This document shows, one piece after another, positions 1 through 11,234 of a stretch of DNA of 33,213 nt (the stretch's first letter is position 1; each line of letters opens with the position of its first letter). The translations under genes and the position numbers were made by a program. Source of the stretch: Schoenoplectus triqueter (lineage: Eukaryota; Streptophyta; Magnoliopsida; Poales; Cyperaceae). A model generated the notes under the pieces. It made no database searches. It was not told the DNA's origin and saw only the letters and a program-made list of their open reading frames with translations. The DNA is taken from contig CAXKVV010000116.1 in NCBI GenBank assembly GCA_964058805.1, positions 1-33,213 on the forward strand, given 5' to 3'.

Positions 1-500
1 CTCACGCAATTGGGCATATTCATGTTTAATTGTTCCTATATCACAAAAAAAAAACACAAAATATTTCAATTTTCAACAACCGAACAATCGCATGAGAGAT
101 AAACCCCTCCTGTTTTAAAAGCCTCCACCAACCAATTCTTAACTGTCCACTCTCTTGCGTGAAAAGCCATGGTGCTTTATAACTTATTTATTGCGGTTCC
201 CCTGCGGCCTATATTGTGTTTCCATATGTGCACTAACACACATAGTAATAATTTCGTGATTCGGAAAATATTTTTTGAAGTCAAAAGTTCGAGATTCAAA
301 TAAAATATAGGTATAATTTAAAAATAATTCATTTCATATAATATAAATAAAAAATATATTAAACGTTAAAACTTTAAAAATATATAAAACACCATTTAAA
401 TATTATGTAATGTATTTTTTAATATGTAAATAAAATATTTTTTGACAAAAAACACATCATATATTAAACTGACGAATTATTTATGAAATATTTGACTAAG
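1..500. other. AT-rich intergenic flank
   Basis: No credible coding region, RNA gene or transposon boundary is visible here. The stretch is dominated by A/T runs and short degenerate repeats, as expected of plant intergenic DNA. Confidence 0.6.
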
Positions 501-512
501 GATAAATAATGA

Positions 513-1000
513 ATTACTAGTATTTTGCCCGTGCGTTGCTACGATGATATTTTTTTAGAAATATAAAAATTCATATCTTCATGTGAAAAATAAGAAAATA
601 AAATAAAAATAATTTATAATTAATGTAAATTTCAATCATGAATACATAATTAATACAAAATAAATATAAATTGAGAGAAAAATTAACATTCAGCATTTAA
701 GAAAAGTTAAAATTCATAATTGATGGCAATCGAAGAAAATAAAGAAACAAAATAGAATAATCATACTCCTAAATTATGTAGCATTTCGTATAACAAATAA
801 AATTGAGAGAATATTCTAACTTCAACACAAATGGTCATGGAGATAATAACATTATTTGATGAATAATTTAATCCATTAAGTGATATTAGCTCTAAAACTT
901 TAATAAAAAATTTGAACCGTTACAGAATCAAAATACATACGTGCTTAATAAGGAGTAGAGATTTACGGATCATGTTACTATGCCTATATATATAAACTAA
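513..1000 (+). mobile_element. Possible small transposon starting with the CCCGTGCGTTGC motif
   Basis: The sequence near 517-543 (ACTAG, then TTTTGCCCGTGCGTTGCTAC) closely matches the left end of the element at 27388 (ACTAGC, then ATACCCGCGCGTTGCAG). Both are followed by several hundred bases of AT-rich DNA with no coding capacity. This end sequence recurs in plant genomes at the edge of small non-autonomous repeats, but I cannot assign a superfamily. The right end is not clear; 1000 is a guess based on a TATATATATAAAC run. No target duplication was found. Confidence 0.3.
984..997 (+). promoter_or_regulatory. TATA-like stretch upstream of cyclin D gene
   Basis: The run CTATATATATAAAC lies about 310 bp before the cyclin start codon and could be its TATA box, implying a leader of roughly 280 nt. 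In DNA this AT-rich such runs occur by chance, so this is a weak call. Other AT runs, for example around 1157, are alternatives. Confidence 0.25.
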
Positions 1001-1306
1001 TGAACAAATATTTTTCCATATATACTTTTAAGTTAATTGTTAATGTTTGATTGGTTAAATATGAAATCATGTAACCTGATTAGAGATTTTACAGACAAAG
1101 CACGCATGGCCACATTGAAATAGAAATAGGAAGACTTGGAGAGCAATGTTTATTTATGTATTTATTTTATATGCAATTGAGCATAACCAACTTCTTTTTT
1201 GTCTCAAGTACAAAACCCTACTAAAAAAGCTGCAACTTGTCAGACTGATAGATACCACTCGCTGTTATTCTCTGTACCCTTCCCCCCCTCTCTTTCTATA
1301 GAACCC

Positions 1307-3045
1307 ATGAAAGATACTGATCACAAGTCACTGTTGTGCGATGAAGATCCCCTTCTCTATAGCCCAACTTCTCCAAAACAAGCGCCAAGGCACTCTTTTA
1401 GTCTTTTCTCTGGTAATACTACTGGGAATTTACCAGAACAAGAACAAGAAAGAGAGGAGTTGCTCATGGATTATCTTAGAATGGAGAAGGATTACAATCC
1501 ATGCCATGATTACTTGATGCAACTTGAGGTCTCGGCTAATTTACGTGCAGCCAGATCCAAGGCCGTACAGTATATAATTGATGTATGAAATGTGCTCGAT
1601 ATCTTCCTCTATATTGTTTTGTAATATGTTGCATTGGAGGCTAATTTCATGTAGTATTTGCATGTTAATTTTCTTATTTATTTCATTTAGTCATTAATTA
1701 AGCCTTTGATTTGATCAGTGTTAATATTGATTAATGTTCCCGTTATGCATGATATATACCTGAAAGGCAAAGAATTGTGCAATTCAGTGCATTCAATTGT
1801 TGACGCTATGCCATGGAATTTCTTGCTTTGATATTATTTTTAGTTCTTATTTTTTTTTTTACTTCAATTTGATGACATTTTAAAAAGCAATCGACTAATA
1901 TTTTCATTTATTTACGAATTGTATACAAATTTATATACGCAATATTAATTCTAAATTCTTTCATGCTAATTTTGCTGTGTTTTTATTACAAATGAAGGTT
2001 TGTATGAGACTAGATGTAGCCACGGCAACAGTATTTAATTCTGTCAACTACCTTGACAGGTTCTTCTCCTTGAATTCTTGCATTGTGAGTTACATTAAAA
2101 CTTATTTCTTTTTAGTTTTATGTCTTCTTGCTTCCATTTACTCGTTTTTGAAGATGTTAAGTAGCGTTAGTTGTTGCTGTGAATGATAGAAATGGGAGGG
2201 CTGGATGGTGGACCTGCTTAGCATTACATGCGCATCTCTTGCTTGCAAGTTCTATGAGACATGCACTCCTTCATTGTATGATTTCCAGGTAAGCAATGAT
2301 ATAAATTATTAATTTGTTCTTTCGTTTATTTCAATAAGTACCTTGTACAATCAATCAAATAAAATATAGATGGAAGAATAATAATTGACAAGATTTATGT
2401 CACATTATGATTAATAACACTTGTTTTCTCACAGATGGAAGATCTAGGGCACACATTCAAGCCGACCACAATCCAAGAAATGGAATTCATGGTTCTTAAA
2501 GAACTAGATTGGCGACTCTCTTCTGTCACTGCCTTCTCTTTTGCTTACCTGATGCTAGGCCCCACACGAAGCGGGCTGATGAACGACAAAGTGACACATC
2601 TTCTACTCCACTCCCTGTTAGGTAAAAAGATACAAATGTAAAACCATATGTTTTTTGCTATCATGAAATAGATAAAGATACTTATATTGGGCATAATGAA
2701 TCATATGCTTTGCAGATCCATTAGTGACTAAGTTTAGAGCCTCAATCATTGCCACATCAGCTCTAAAATGTATTGCCAAGGGGAAAGATGCTGAGATAGC
2801 AATACTTAAGAAGATTCAGGTTGATGAAATGGTAATTCTAATTCTACACTTTGAATTCTCATTATATAGTGTCATGTCATTGTTACCTGATCATCTTGCT
2901 GATCATTATTGCAAATGTCTAGCAGGATCAAGTGGACAAATGTATAAAGATATTAGAGACTCATGTTCAGACCATAGACAATGGAGGTGGTATTAAACAA
3001 TGCAGCCCAGTGTCTGTGATTCCAACCAAAGATTACTGTAGTTAA
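1307..3045 (+). CDS. CYCD7: D-type cyclin, CYCD7-like
   Basis: The model has six exons: 1307-1582, 1998-2084, 2190-2288, 2435-2621, 2716-2831 and 2926-3045. All have GT-AG borders and an open frame, giving about 294 residues. The ATG at 1307 is chosen because the longer frame upstream has no ATG and because it puts the Rb-binding LxCxE motif (LLCDE) at residues 9-13. The N-terminal cyclin box spans roughly residues 60-185. Lys141 and Glu144 in LACKFYE match the cyclin lysine and glutamate that contact the CDK. A shorter C-terminal cyclin fold follows and no PEST-rich tail is obvious. From memory, the segments WMVDLLSIT and MEDLGHTFKPTTIQEMEFMV align without gaps to Arabidopsis CYCD7;1. D-type cyclins bind CDKA and inactivate RBR at the G1/S transition in the nucleus. 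CYCD7;1 is known for the last symmetric division of the stomatal lineage. The protein is shorter than CYCD7;1 (about 340 residues). Family assignment is firm; the D7 subclass is likely. Confidence 0.88.
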
Positions 3046-4718
3046 TTCATTAATTGGCTCAACAAAAGAGTATAGCAAATTAATTTATATTGGGGATATT
3101 TTCAAGAAAGCACCGAAACTAATATGGCGCCATGCTTTCTTTCTTTCTTTCTTTATTTTTTTTTTCTGATGTTGGCAAATGGCTGTATTACTATTTTATA
3201 TTCAGATTTGACTAATTAAGATATAATGATAATTATTAATTGAATGGTATTGCATTCATTACAATACTTTTTATCAACGGACTGATGTAACTTCTTTTTT
3301 CTCCCTTGTGGAAATTAATTAAACCTTTTACATTACAGCTATGCTACATTACATGCGTGCTCTTATTTTCCGAGTAAGCATAACTTAATTAAATTAATTA
3401 ATGTAAGAAAAACGCCAGCGCAGTACTAACAAATGATATACCACTCATCAACTTTGCGACACACATAAAAAAAATGATACTTATATATGTATCACAGCAT
3501 CAATATTCAATATTGTGGTAAATTTTTAGAGAACTTCAGAATTTGATGCACTAAGATATTTATAATTTATCCGATGGCCCATGAGGAACAAAGTAGGGCC
3601 GACTTGTTTCGTGGGCCCATAAGATCTCCAGTGATTGTTATGATTCTTTCAAAGTGAAAACAAATACATGAAAATGTTTGATTTCAGCCCAAAAACTCAC
3701 ACATAGATTTTAATAATGGAGCCATGTACACTTGAGAAGGGATGCTCATAAGAAATGTACACTGGCACTATCTCGTTCGTGAGTTTTGGATACTCGTTAT
3801 TAGCAATAACTAAATAATTATAATATTATAAAGAGTGATGTTATGGTGCTTTGCGAAACATCATGGAGGTCGGTGCTTTAGACTCAAATCTATAACTTAA
3901 AATCAGAAATGAATGATCTGAACCGTTCAATCTAATTTTCATATCAAAATGTATTAGCAAACTATTTTTTTTAGAATATATTTTGCTATTTTTTTCATTT
4001 AAGGAGAAAATGGTTGTTTTTGGATGAAACATAATTTTAAGATTAAGTCATTTTCTTCCCATTAGAAAAAAATAGCAAAAATAAATTTAAAAAAAATATA
4101 AATTTTGGTTTGCTAACATATTTTGATATGCAATAAGAAATCATAGTTCCTATCATAATTTATTTGTAACATACTAATTATTTATTTCAAATGCATTAAA
4201 TTTAAAATTTTGAACCAATATGATTGCATGATTTAGGAATAAAATATGAAATAAAAGTTTGAATAAAAATATTAAAAATATATAATTGATTAGCAAGTGT
4301 ATTGGTAGACAAAACATATTGATGGCTTGAAAGATTTTTAAGAAAATTTTGATTTGAACATAAAATTATATCTTGAACAATGTAACTTTAATTCAACTTA
4401 ATTAATTCACAAAAATTAGAAGTAATTAAATATATCAAATAAGAATTTTTAATATATTTTTTAAATGAAAAGATTGGTGAATTTAACATAGACTAAAAGA
4501 AAAAAAAATTAAAACACTTAATGTAGTTATGAATAAAAAAAATAAACAAAAGATATAAAATTATAATATTTTATCTTATCAACATAAAGCTTACTAAAAT
4601 AATATTTTAACAATCAACAACTTACAAATTGACATATAATTTTATTAGGATTATCAATCTATATATATTACTAAAAATTTAATTAAAGATCATATAACTA
4701 GTGCATATTTTGCAGAAC
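3046..4718. other. AT-rich intergenic region
   Basis: No gene is recognised. There is a short CTTT microsatellite at about 3137-3156 followed by a T run. The only longer open frame, on the minus strand around 3841-4032, has AT-driven composition and no domain signal. Confidence 0.6.
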
Positions 4719-4719
4719 A

Positions 4720-4983
4720 TTAGAGCATCTGCATCCCATTGTCAAATTTATTATTAAATTTTATTTGACAATTGTCATTTAAATTTCAGAGATGCAGAAA
4801 CTAGACAAAATGAGATAATTCATTTGACAAACCACGTCAGCAAAGAAGCAAAAAATTAATTACGAAAGTGCTATTTTGACAATTTCGTTCTATTCAGGGA
4901 TGTCACTCTTAAAATAAATTATCAATTAATGACATGACATAAAAATTTAATTTTGACAGTCAACACCAATACAGATGCTATTA
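4720..4983. mobile_element. Tourist-like (PIF/Harbinger) MITE
   Basis: The body is 4723-4980, 258 bp. The left end GAGCATCTGCAT and the reverse complement of the right end, TAGCATCTGTAT, agree at 10 of 12 positions. TTA flanks both sides (4720-4722 and 4981-4983), the target duplication expected of PIF/Harbinger elements. The match extends to ATTAG on both sides, so a 5-bp duplication with slightly different ends is an alternative reading. The element has no coding capacity. Class is inferred from termini and TTA only. Confidence 0.6.
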
Positions 4984-5002
4984 GAGGTACCCAACACGGC
5001 TA

Positions 5003-5160
5003 GTACTCCCCCTCCCTCCGCCAATTGGCTCTTAAAGTATAAGTGTATGACTCATTTTATCATTTTAGTCAAAATTAAGATAAAGGAGAACTAATTTTAA
5101 TTGTTAAAATATTTTAAATTTATTACGAATTGGTCCTAACAAATTTAATAGGGGAGGCAC
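5003..5160. mobile_element. Possible Stowaway-like MITE remnant
   Basis: TACTCCCCCTCCCTCCG at about 5003 resembles the CTCCCTCCGT start of plant Stowaway (Tc1/mariner) MITEs preceded by TA. A matching right end is not clear; only a degenerate GGGGAG lies near 5152. This may be a truncated copy or a chance run of C and T. Confidence 0.25.
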
Positions 5161-5395
5161 CATAATCCTCTCCTCTATGAGAAGAAATTCAAAAATATAA
5201 ATTGAAGAATTGAGAGAACGGATCCACTATCCTGCGGTTATACGTAGAAAGTCACGTTCCCACCCACATCCCTTCCGTCTCCCTTTCTCTCACGTGTTAT
5301 ACAATTTGTTTTCTTCTTTTGATTACCCCCATTTCAAATTCAAACTTTCTCGTCTGACACAAATCTGCAGTTACTGGAGGAAACAGCAGGTAATC
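5160..5395 (+). promoter_or_regulatory. Upstream region of thaumatin-like gene with G-box
   Basis: This segment precedes the ancestral TLP start codon. It holds a CACGTG G-box at 5291-5296 and a TATA-like ATATAAAT around 5194, followed by a CT-rich leader-like tract. G-boxes bind bZIP and bHLH factors and are common in stress-induced plant promoters. No function can be shown here, and the gene downstream is broken. Confidence 0.35.
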
Positions 5396-5483
5396 ATGGC
5401 TTCTAATTATGATTTTCAACTGTTAATTCTCTTCTTTTTTCTATTCATGACATTCTCATGTAAGTATTTGTTTCTGTTCTCAC

Positions 5484-6138
5484 AGTCGACCTTCTTGTCT
5501 AATTATTTCGAAATAAATTATCTCGAAATCTATTTTGAACTTTTTGAACTTGAAATACTATTTTGAGATCTGACACATGTGTTCACTCTGACACATGTGT
5601 TCACTCTGACAAACAAGAACATATGAAGAACTAAATTAAATGAAAATAAAAATAAGCTACTAGATCGAGAAGAATGAAGAGAGTGCTCTGAAATATGTTT
5701 TCTTTATAACTCAAATTATTTACAAAGTGTTTTCTCTCTCTTATCTCTCTTGACACTACTACTCTATTTATAGTGCTCAGTGTCATTAATGCACCTATAA
5801 TTTTATATAATCAATCTAATTCTAGCTATCCTACCTATACATTGACATTAATTGTCTAACTACACTTCTGTCACTTTCATTGTGCTCCCATAAGATGTCT
5901 TTGATACATACGGCAGATGTCAGAAATGTCATGTTCTTCATCGGGACAAGGGCTTCATCCTGAGCTCTCTGATGTTCTCAAGCTGTTAGGCTCTCGTCCA
6001 TCTCGAGCTTTGCCTTTGGCACTCGCTCGTGCTTGGTGCTGCTGCTTCTTTGAGTTCGACATGGGGCATCTCGAGGTAGTCGGGTTCCCGAGTTCTTAGT
6101 CTTTCAGGATCAGGACTTGGAGTTTACTAATCTTAACA
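5484..6138 (-). repeat. 3' LTR of Copia element 1
   Basis: This 655-bp LTR lies in minus orientation and is about 90% identical by eye to 8352-8987. On the minus strand it starts TGTTAAG directly after the purine run TTTAAAGGAGGA (polypurine tract, about 6139-6150). Its other end has decayed (AGTCGA where the sister LTR has TGTTGA). A 20-bp unit is tandemly duplicated at about 5570-5608 in this copy only. Confidence 0.8.
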
Positions 6139-8253
6139 TCCTCCTTTAAACTCAAGTCTCGCTCCTTCATCATCCCGAGCATCTGATTGTAGTTCTCGAA
6201 TAGTGGTTTCGGTAAAGCCTTTGTGAAAATATATGTAGCTTGATCAATTACTTTGCACATGAACAACTCAAACTTCCTCATCCTTGATATGTTTCCGAAT
6301 TAAGTGGAACCTTACATCTATGTGCTTGCTCATGTCATGATGTACCGAGTTATTGGCTAATTCGATAGCTGACTTGTTATCAACTCAATTATCTGTCGAT
6401 TCAAGTTGTGGGCACTTCAGCTCCTACAATAGTCTTTTGAGCCAGATTGCATGGCTCACACCGAGTGATGTTGCGACATACTCGGCCTCACAGGTGGATA
6501 GTGTGACGACGGACTGCTTCTTCGATAATTATATGAAGGTTGTGCCTCCCACGTAGAATGCATATCCCGAGATGCTCTTGCGATAATCAATGTCACCGCA
6601 CCAGCCACTGTCCACATAACCTGCAAGTTAAAAAATATTAGTCTTTCGTAGAACAAACCGAGGTCCTCTGTCCCCTTGACATATCTGAGTATCCTCTTCA
6701 CTGCTTTCAAGTGAGGGTATATCGGGTCCTCCATGAATCGGCTTGCGACCCTCATGGTAAATGCTATGTCGGGGCTTGTGCAAGTCAGGTACCTCAGACT
6801 ACCAATCATACTCCGGTAGATGTTTGAATCAACAACTTCTCCTCCTTCGAGTTTTGAGAACTTGGCACTGAGTTCCATCGGTGTCGCTACTGGGTTGCAA
6901 TGACTCATCCCGAACTTTTAGAAAATTTCTCGGACGTATGCTCCTTGAGATACAAATATTCCTGACTTCTCCTACTTGATCTCGAGATCGAGAAAGTACC
7001 TCATCATCTTGAGGTCTATCATCTCGAACTCAAGCTTCATTTCTCTCTTGAATTCATCAATAAGCCTTTGGCTGTTACCCATGAAGATCAGATCATCCAC
7101 ATACAGTGCGACAATCAGGATTTCATCTTTGCGTGCCTTCACGTAGATGGCAATTTTGAAAGGACACTGTTTGAAGCCATTTTCCTTGAAATAATTGTCA
7201 ATCCTAGTGTTTTACGTTCTCGGGGCTTGCTTTAACCCATACAACGCCTTCTTCAATCTAAGCACCTTGTTCTCCTTTCCGAGCTTTATATATCCGAGGG
7301 GTTATTTGACATACACCTCCTCTTCGAGCATACCATTCAAGAATGCTGACTTCACATCTATCTGATGTATCGACCATTCATTTTGTGCAGCATGTGAGAT
7401 CAACAGCCGAATTGTCTTCATTCATGCTACTGGGGCAAACATCTCGTCATAGTCGATCCCGACCTACTGTCGATATCCTTTAACTACGAGTCTCATCTTG
7501 TGCCTCTCAATTATGCCTTGTGGGGTCATTTTCTTCTTGTATACCCACTTGACTCCAATTGATTTGTGCCATTTGGGCAAATCTGTCATCTCCTAAGTTT
7601 CATTCTTCTCAATTGTCTTCATCTCTTCGTCTATCGCAATTTTCCATTTTGGATCTCGAACTGCTTCCTCGAATGAGGTCGTCTCGGCATCGGCTAGCGG
7701 ACATACTAGGTGCACCTCACCGGTTGTCTCATAGAGATCTCGAAGATCCCAAAATCTTGGGTTTCTTGGTTCATTTTCAGCTTCATTTGAGCTTCCCGAA
7801 CTGGAGTCCTCCTCTGAGCTTCTCGAGCTCGAGGCTCCATCATCTCGAACTAGGTGTCTCACCTCGACTTTCTCAGTTAACTGCTCTTCCTGTTGGTTCT
7901 TCCAGTCCCAACGAGCTTCTTCATTTAGCTCAACATCTCTACTGATCACGAGTTTCTTCTCGATCGGATCATAGAGTTTGTATGCCTTGGATTTCTCAGT
8001 GTATCCAATGAAGACATATTTCTTACTTTTGTCTTCGAGTTTGGTTCTCTTCGGGTTTGGGATTTTCCTGTATGCTATACTCCCGATTACCTTGAGATGT
8101 GTAACATTGGGTTTGTGACCGCTCCAGAGTTTTTGGGGGGTTCTATTATTGAGAAATGCATGAGGGCATCGGTTCTGTATGTACACCATACACTGCACAA
8201 CTTTGGCCCAAAATTTCTTTGACATTTCTTTGATTTTGATCATTGATCTCACA
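6139..8253 (-). pseudogene. Truncated Copia pol (integrase C-end, RT, RNase H)
   Basis: On the minus strand the order is: integrase C-terminal part (8252 to about 7850: FWAKVVQCMVYIQNR, then VFIGYTEKSKAYKLYDP), a Ser/Glu-rich linker, reverse transcriptase (about 7600-6900, with intact YVDD near 7095-7110 and GLKQAP upstream), then the RT-to-RNase H region (SPDIAF, HLKAVKRILRYVKGT) and the C-terminal FTKALPKP near 6220. Several in-frame stops and frameshifts make it inactive. Gag, protease, the N-terminal integrase and the primer-binding site are missing: coding similarity stops near 8253, where thaumatin exon 1 sequence begins. The IN-then-RT order identifies Ty1/Copia. Confidence 0.85.
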
Positions 8254-8351
8254 ACAAGTAATCATGGCTTCTAATTATGATTTTCAACTGTTAATTCTCT
8301 TATTTTTTCTATTCATGACATTCTCATGTAAGTATTTGTTTTTGTTCTGAC
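8254..8351 (+). repeat. Duplicate of TLP exon 1 and flanks
   Basis: These 98 bases repeat 5386-5483 with about five differences. They carry a second copy of the signal-peptide exon (ATG at 8264, coding to 8327, donor GTAAGT at 8328) and the first bases of intron 1. The copy has no TLP promoter of its own: upstream is Copia integrase sequence. It sits directly before the other LTR, whereas normal insertion would leave exon 1 only outside the element. Confidence 0.85.
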
Positions 8352-8987
8352 TGTTGACCTTCTTATCTAATTATTCCGAAATGGATTATCTCGAAATCTA
8401 TCTCAAACTCTTTGAACTCAAAATACTATTCCGATGTCTGACATAGGTGTTCACTTTGACAAATAAGAAACAAACAAAAAATTGAATTAAATGAGAATAA
8501 AAATAAGTTACTAGATCGGAAAGAAGGAAGATAGTGCTGTGAAAGTTATTTTTTTATAACTCAACTTGTTTACAAAGTGTTTTCTCTCTTTTATCTCTCT
8601 TTACACCACTACTCTATTTATAGTGCTCGGTGTCATTAATGCACATGTAATCCTATACAATTAATCTAATTCTAGCTATCATAACTATACATTGACATTA
8701 ATTGTTTAGACACACTTCTGTCACTTCCACCGCTGCTCCAATCAGCTGTCTCTGACACATGCGACGGATGTCAGAAGTGTCATGTTCTTCATCGAGGCAA
8801 GGGCTTCATCCCGAGCTCCCTAATGTTTTCGAGCTGTTAGGCTTTCATCCATCTCGAGTTTTGCCTTTGGCTCTCGCTCGTGCTTGATGGTGTTGCTTCT
8901 TCGAGTTCGGCATAAAGCATCTCGAGATAGTCGGATTCTCGAGTTCTTAGTCCTTTGAGATGAGAACTTAAAGTTTACTATTCAACA
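8352..8987 (-). repeat. 5' LTR of Copia element 1 (or solo LTR)
   Basis: This 636-bp LTR in minus orientation has the canonical inverted ends TGTTGA and TCAACA. It is flanked by CTGAC (8347-8351) and TTGAC (8988-8992), a 5-bp target duplication with one mismatch. It may be the original 5' LTR or a solo LTR joined here by recombination. Past 8992 the TLP intron 1 continues to the acceptor at 9233-9234. Confidence 0.78.
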
Positions 8988-9507
8988 TTGACAGTAAATT
9001 ATTTTCTGATGTGTGCGTTTCCTTTTATTCATCATCTTTTGCCATTTGTGAAGTTAGGAGAACATGGTATGATAATTTTGCTTAAGCGACCACAAAAAAA
9101 TCAATTTCACAAGTAATTGATTTAATCCTGTTACTTTGGGCACGTATCCCTAATATGCCTCAAATAGAAAGAAAAGAAAAATTATATCATGATGTGTCAT
9201 GTTTCCTTCTCACAGTTTAATGCATTCTATATAGGTGGAATCCAGGTTACACTAGTGAACACTGCACACAAAGTGTGTGGTCTGGTGTGCAAGGCAGCGG
9301 GGGCCACCCGAAACACCAAACCTTGGAGGCTTTCATATGGGCCCCATGGAGGAGTCTTTCTTTGAGGTGCCCTTTGGATGGTCGGGTCGCGTATGGACAC
9401 GCCAGGGTTGTTTCTTCGCCAATAGTGGAAATGGTACATGTCAGACCGGGGACTGTAGCGGCCAACTCCACTGCAACGGACTTGGTGCTTCACCACCTGC
9501 CACTATG

Positions 9508-9935
9508 GTACTATAATCTGGACCAAGTGCTGTTTTCTTTTATTTTTGATAATTGTGGTCATTATTATTGCAATTACTGCTGTTATTGTCATGAACACAT
9601 AATGATCATTTTCTGATGTTACTAAATTATGATTATTTAGTTGTCATTACTTCTACTATTATTTTAATCATATTGAATGGACTCACAATGCATAGAATTA
9701 TGAGATTTGTGATTTTTTTTGGTACCTGAAAATGCTGTCATAATATTACAAGTAAGCCCTTGCCAAATCAGCAAAATTATTTAAGCAATGTTGAAACAGG
9801 GGCACAGGGTACATACAGATAATTCCTTTTTGTGCAGCATTGATTATATACATGGCAGAATATCTCCTAACATTGGAAGTTTTTTCCCTGAAATAAATCA
9901 ACAGGAAGTACGAAATGATTATATGTATTAAATAG
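9508..9935 (+). other. TLP intron 2
   Basis: This is the region between the two recognisable TLP exons. The donor is taken at 9508 (GTACTA, weak) and the acceptor at 9934-9935. No inserted element or other gene was seen inside. Confidence 0.6.
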
Positions 9936-10150
9936 CCCGAGATGGCATTCGGAACCCAAAATTCATCCCTAAACTACTATGATGTGAGTCTGGTAGACGG
10001 TTTCAACATTCAAGTCTCGATGTCTCCAATAGGCGGCGGGCGTGGATGCGGTGTGGCTGGCTGTGAAGTAGACTTGAACGTCTGTTGCCCATCACGATTT
10101 GAGGTCAAGTCTAGATATGGTATGGTGGTAGGCTGCAAGAGTGCCTGTCT

Positions 10151-10545
10151 TGTTGGAAATAATGGAAGGATAAACAAATAAACTAACAAATAATTTTTGC
10201 CAACAATGGAAGGATAAACAAATAAACTAACAAATAATTTCTACTGAAACTCTCTTCTTAATTCATTGCATATTGGAGACATACAATTACATAATGTTCT
10301 ATGGTTTATATAGCATAGAACTTTCTTAAATTAACTCTACTACATTCCTAAAATATCATCCACTACTTCCTATAAATTACCCCCACTAACTCTATTATTT
10401 TCTAAATATAATTGCTACTAATTTTGACTCTTGTCTTTCCTAAAATAACCCTATAATAATTCTATCCTTGCTGAAATTACTTTTACTAAAAATAATTTCC
10501 TAAATAGAAATATTCTAAAAATATATTTTGAATCAATTCTCAACA
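10151..10545 (-). repeat. 3' LTR of Copia element 2
   Basis: This 395-bp LTR is 44 bp longer than its partner because a segment near its edge (about 10151-10240) is tandemly duplicated: the unit with AATGGAAGGATAAACAAAT occurs twice. It begins on the minus strand immediately after the GGGGGAG polypurine tract at 10546-10552. Confidence 0.88.
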
Positions 10546-11234
10546 CTCCCCCTTGATTCAAAATTTCTAACTCCAAATTTGTTTTTCTTTCGTAAACTTT
10601 TTTTGTTGATGATTGTTTCCATTAGAATTGACCAGCACCGCCTTTTTTTCCTTCTTTTAGCTCTTGATCTTTTAATCACTTCTTTTTTAATATTCACAAC
10701 CTTCTTAGTAGTGCTAGTCCGGCCCTTTTTTGGCGCTGAACCCAACTCAGGAATCGGTGTATTTGAATCAGGCTCATCATATTTTGGTTCAGCTTCCTTA
10801 GCCTTGGTAGTCCGGCCCTTTTTTGGCGCTGAACCCAACTCAGGAATCGGTGTATTTGAATCAGGCTCATCATATTTTGGTTCAGCTTCCTTAGCCTTGG
10901 TAGATTTCTTGATGACACTAAATGAGTGTTTTGTTTTCTTCTTCGGAGAAGACTCCTCTATAACAAACTCTCTATTATAGTCAATCATCGGAATAGATGT
11001 CACCTCCTCATTTTGAGATGCACTCCCAACTTTCTCTAAACCTTCAGCCTCATGATCTTGCATAAATCTTGATAAACTAGATACATTACTTGTTCCTTGG
11101 TTAGATGCAAAATGTGTCAATTGCCTCTCTTGTGACAGTAGAAGCTCTTCAACAACGGTCGAAGGAGATTCAAGCTTGCCTCCAAACTCTCTGATGTCGC
11201 TTGCATCAACTTTGTCAATCAAATTGCTTGTCAT
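10533..11234 (-). CDS. Lys-rich ORF replacing pol in Copia element 2
   Basis: The ATG at 11234 opens a 233-codon minus-strand frame in the position where protease and pol should be. The N-terminal half is acidic and Ser-rich (KLESPSTVVEELL, SRFMQDHEAEGLEKVG). Two identical 31-residue repeats follow (about residues 114-175, each starting TKAKEAEPKYDEP), then a strongly basic tail (KRSRAKRRKKRR, about residues 188-199) resembling a nuclear localisation signal. The last residues read through the polypurine tract into the LTR. I recognise no domain. It may be an acquired host sequence or degenerate gag/pol. Whether it is translated is unknown: it lies downstream of gag and beyond two stop codons. 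Confidence 0.45.
   Translation of the reverse strand: MTSNLIDKVDASDIREFGGKLESPSTVVEELLLSQERQLTHFASNQGTSNVSSLSRFMQDHEAEGLEKVGSASQNEEVTSIPMIDYNREFVIEESSPKKKTKHSFSVIKKSTKAKEAEPKYDEPDSNTPIPELGSAPKKGRTTKAKEAEPKYDEPDSNTPIPELGSAPKKGRTSTTKKVVNIKKEVIKRSRAKRRKKRRCWSILMETIINKKSLRKKNKFGVRNFESRGSVEN

Noticed and set aside
5210..5566. Plus-strand open frame of 118 codons
   Set aside because: Runs through the TLP leader, exon 1, the GTAAGT donor and into the LTR; only the exon 1 part (5396-5459) is supported.
7559..7945. Plus-strand open frame of 128 codons
   Set aside because: Antisense to the Copia integrase-linker region read clearly on the minus strand.
9227..9496. Two minus-strand open frames (74 and 89 codons)
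   Set aside because: They lie antisense to TLP exon 2, whose Cys-rich thaumatin motifs on the plus strand explain the open composition.
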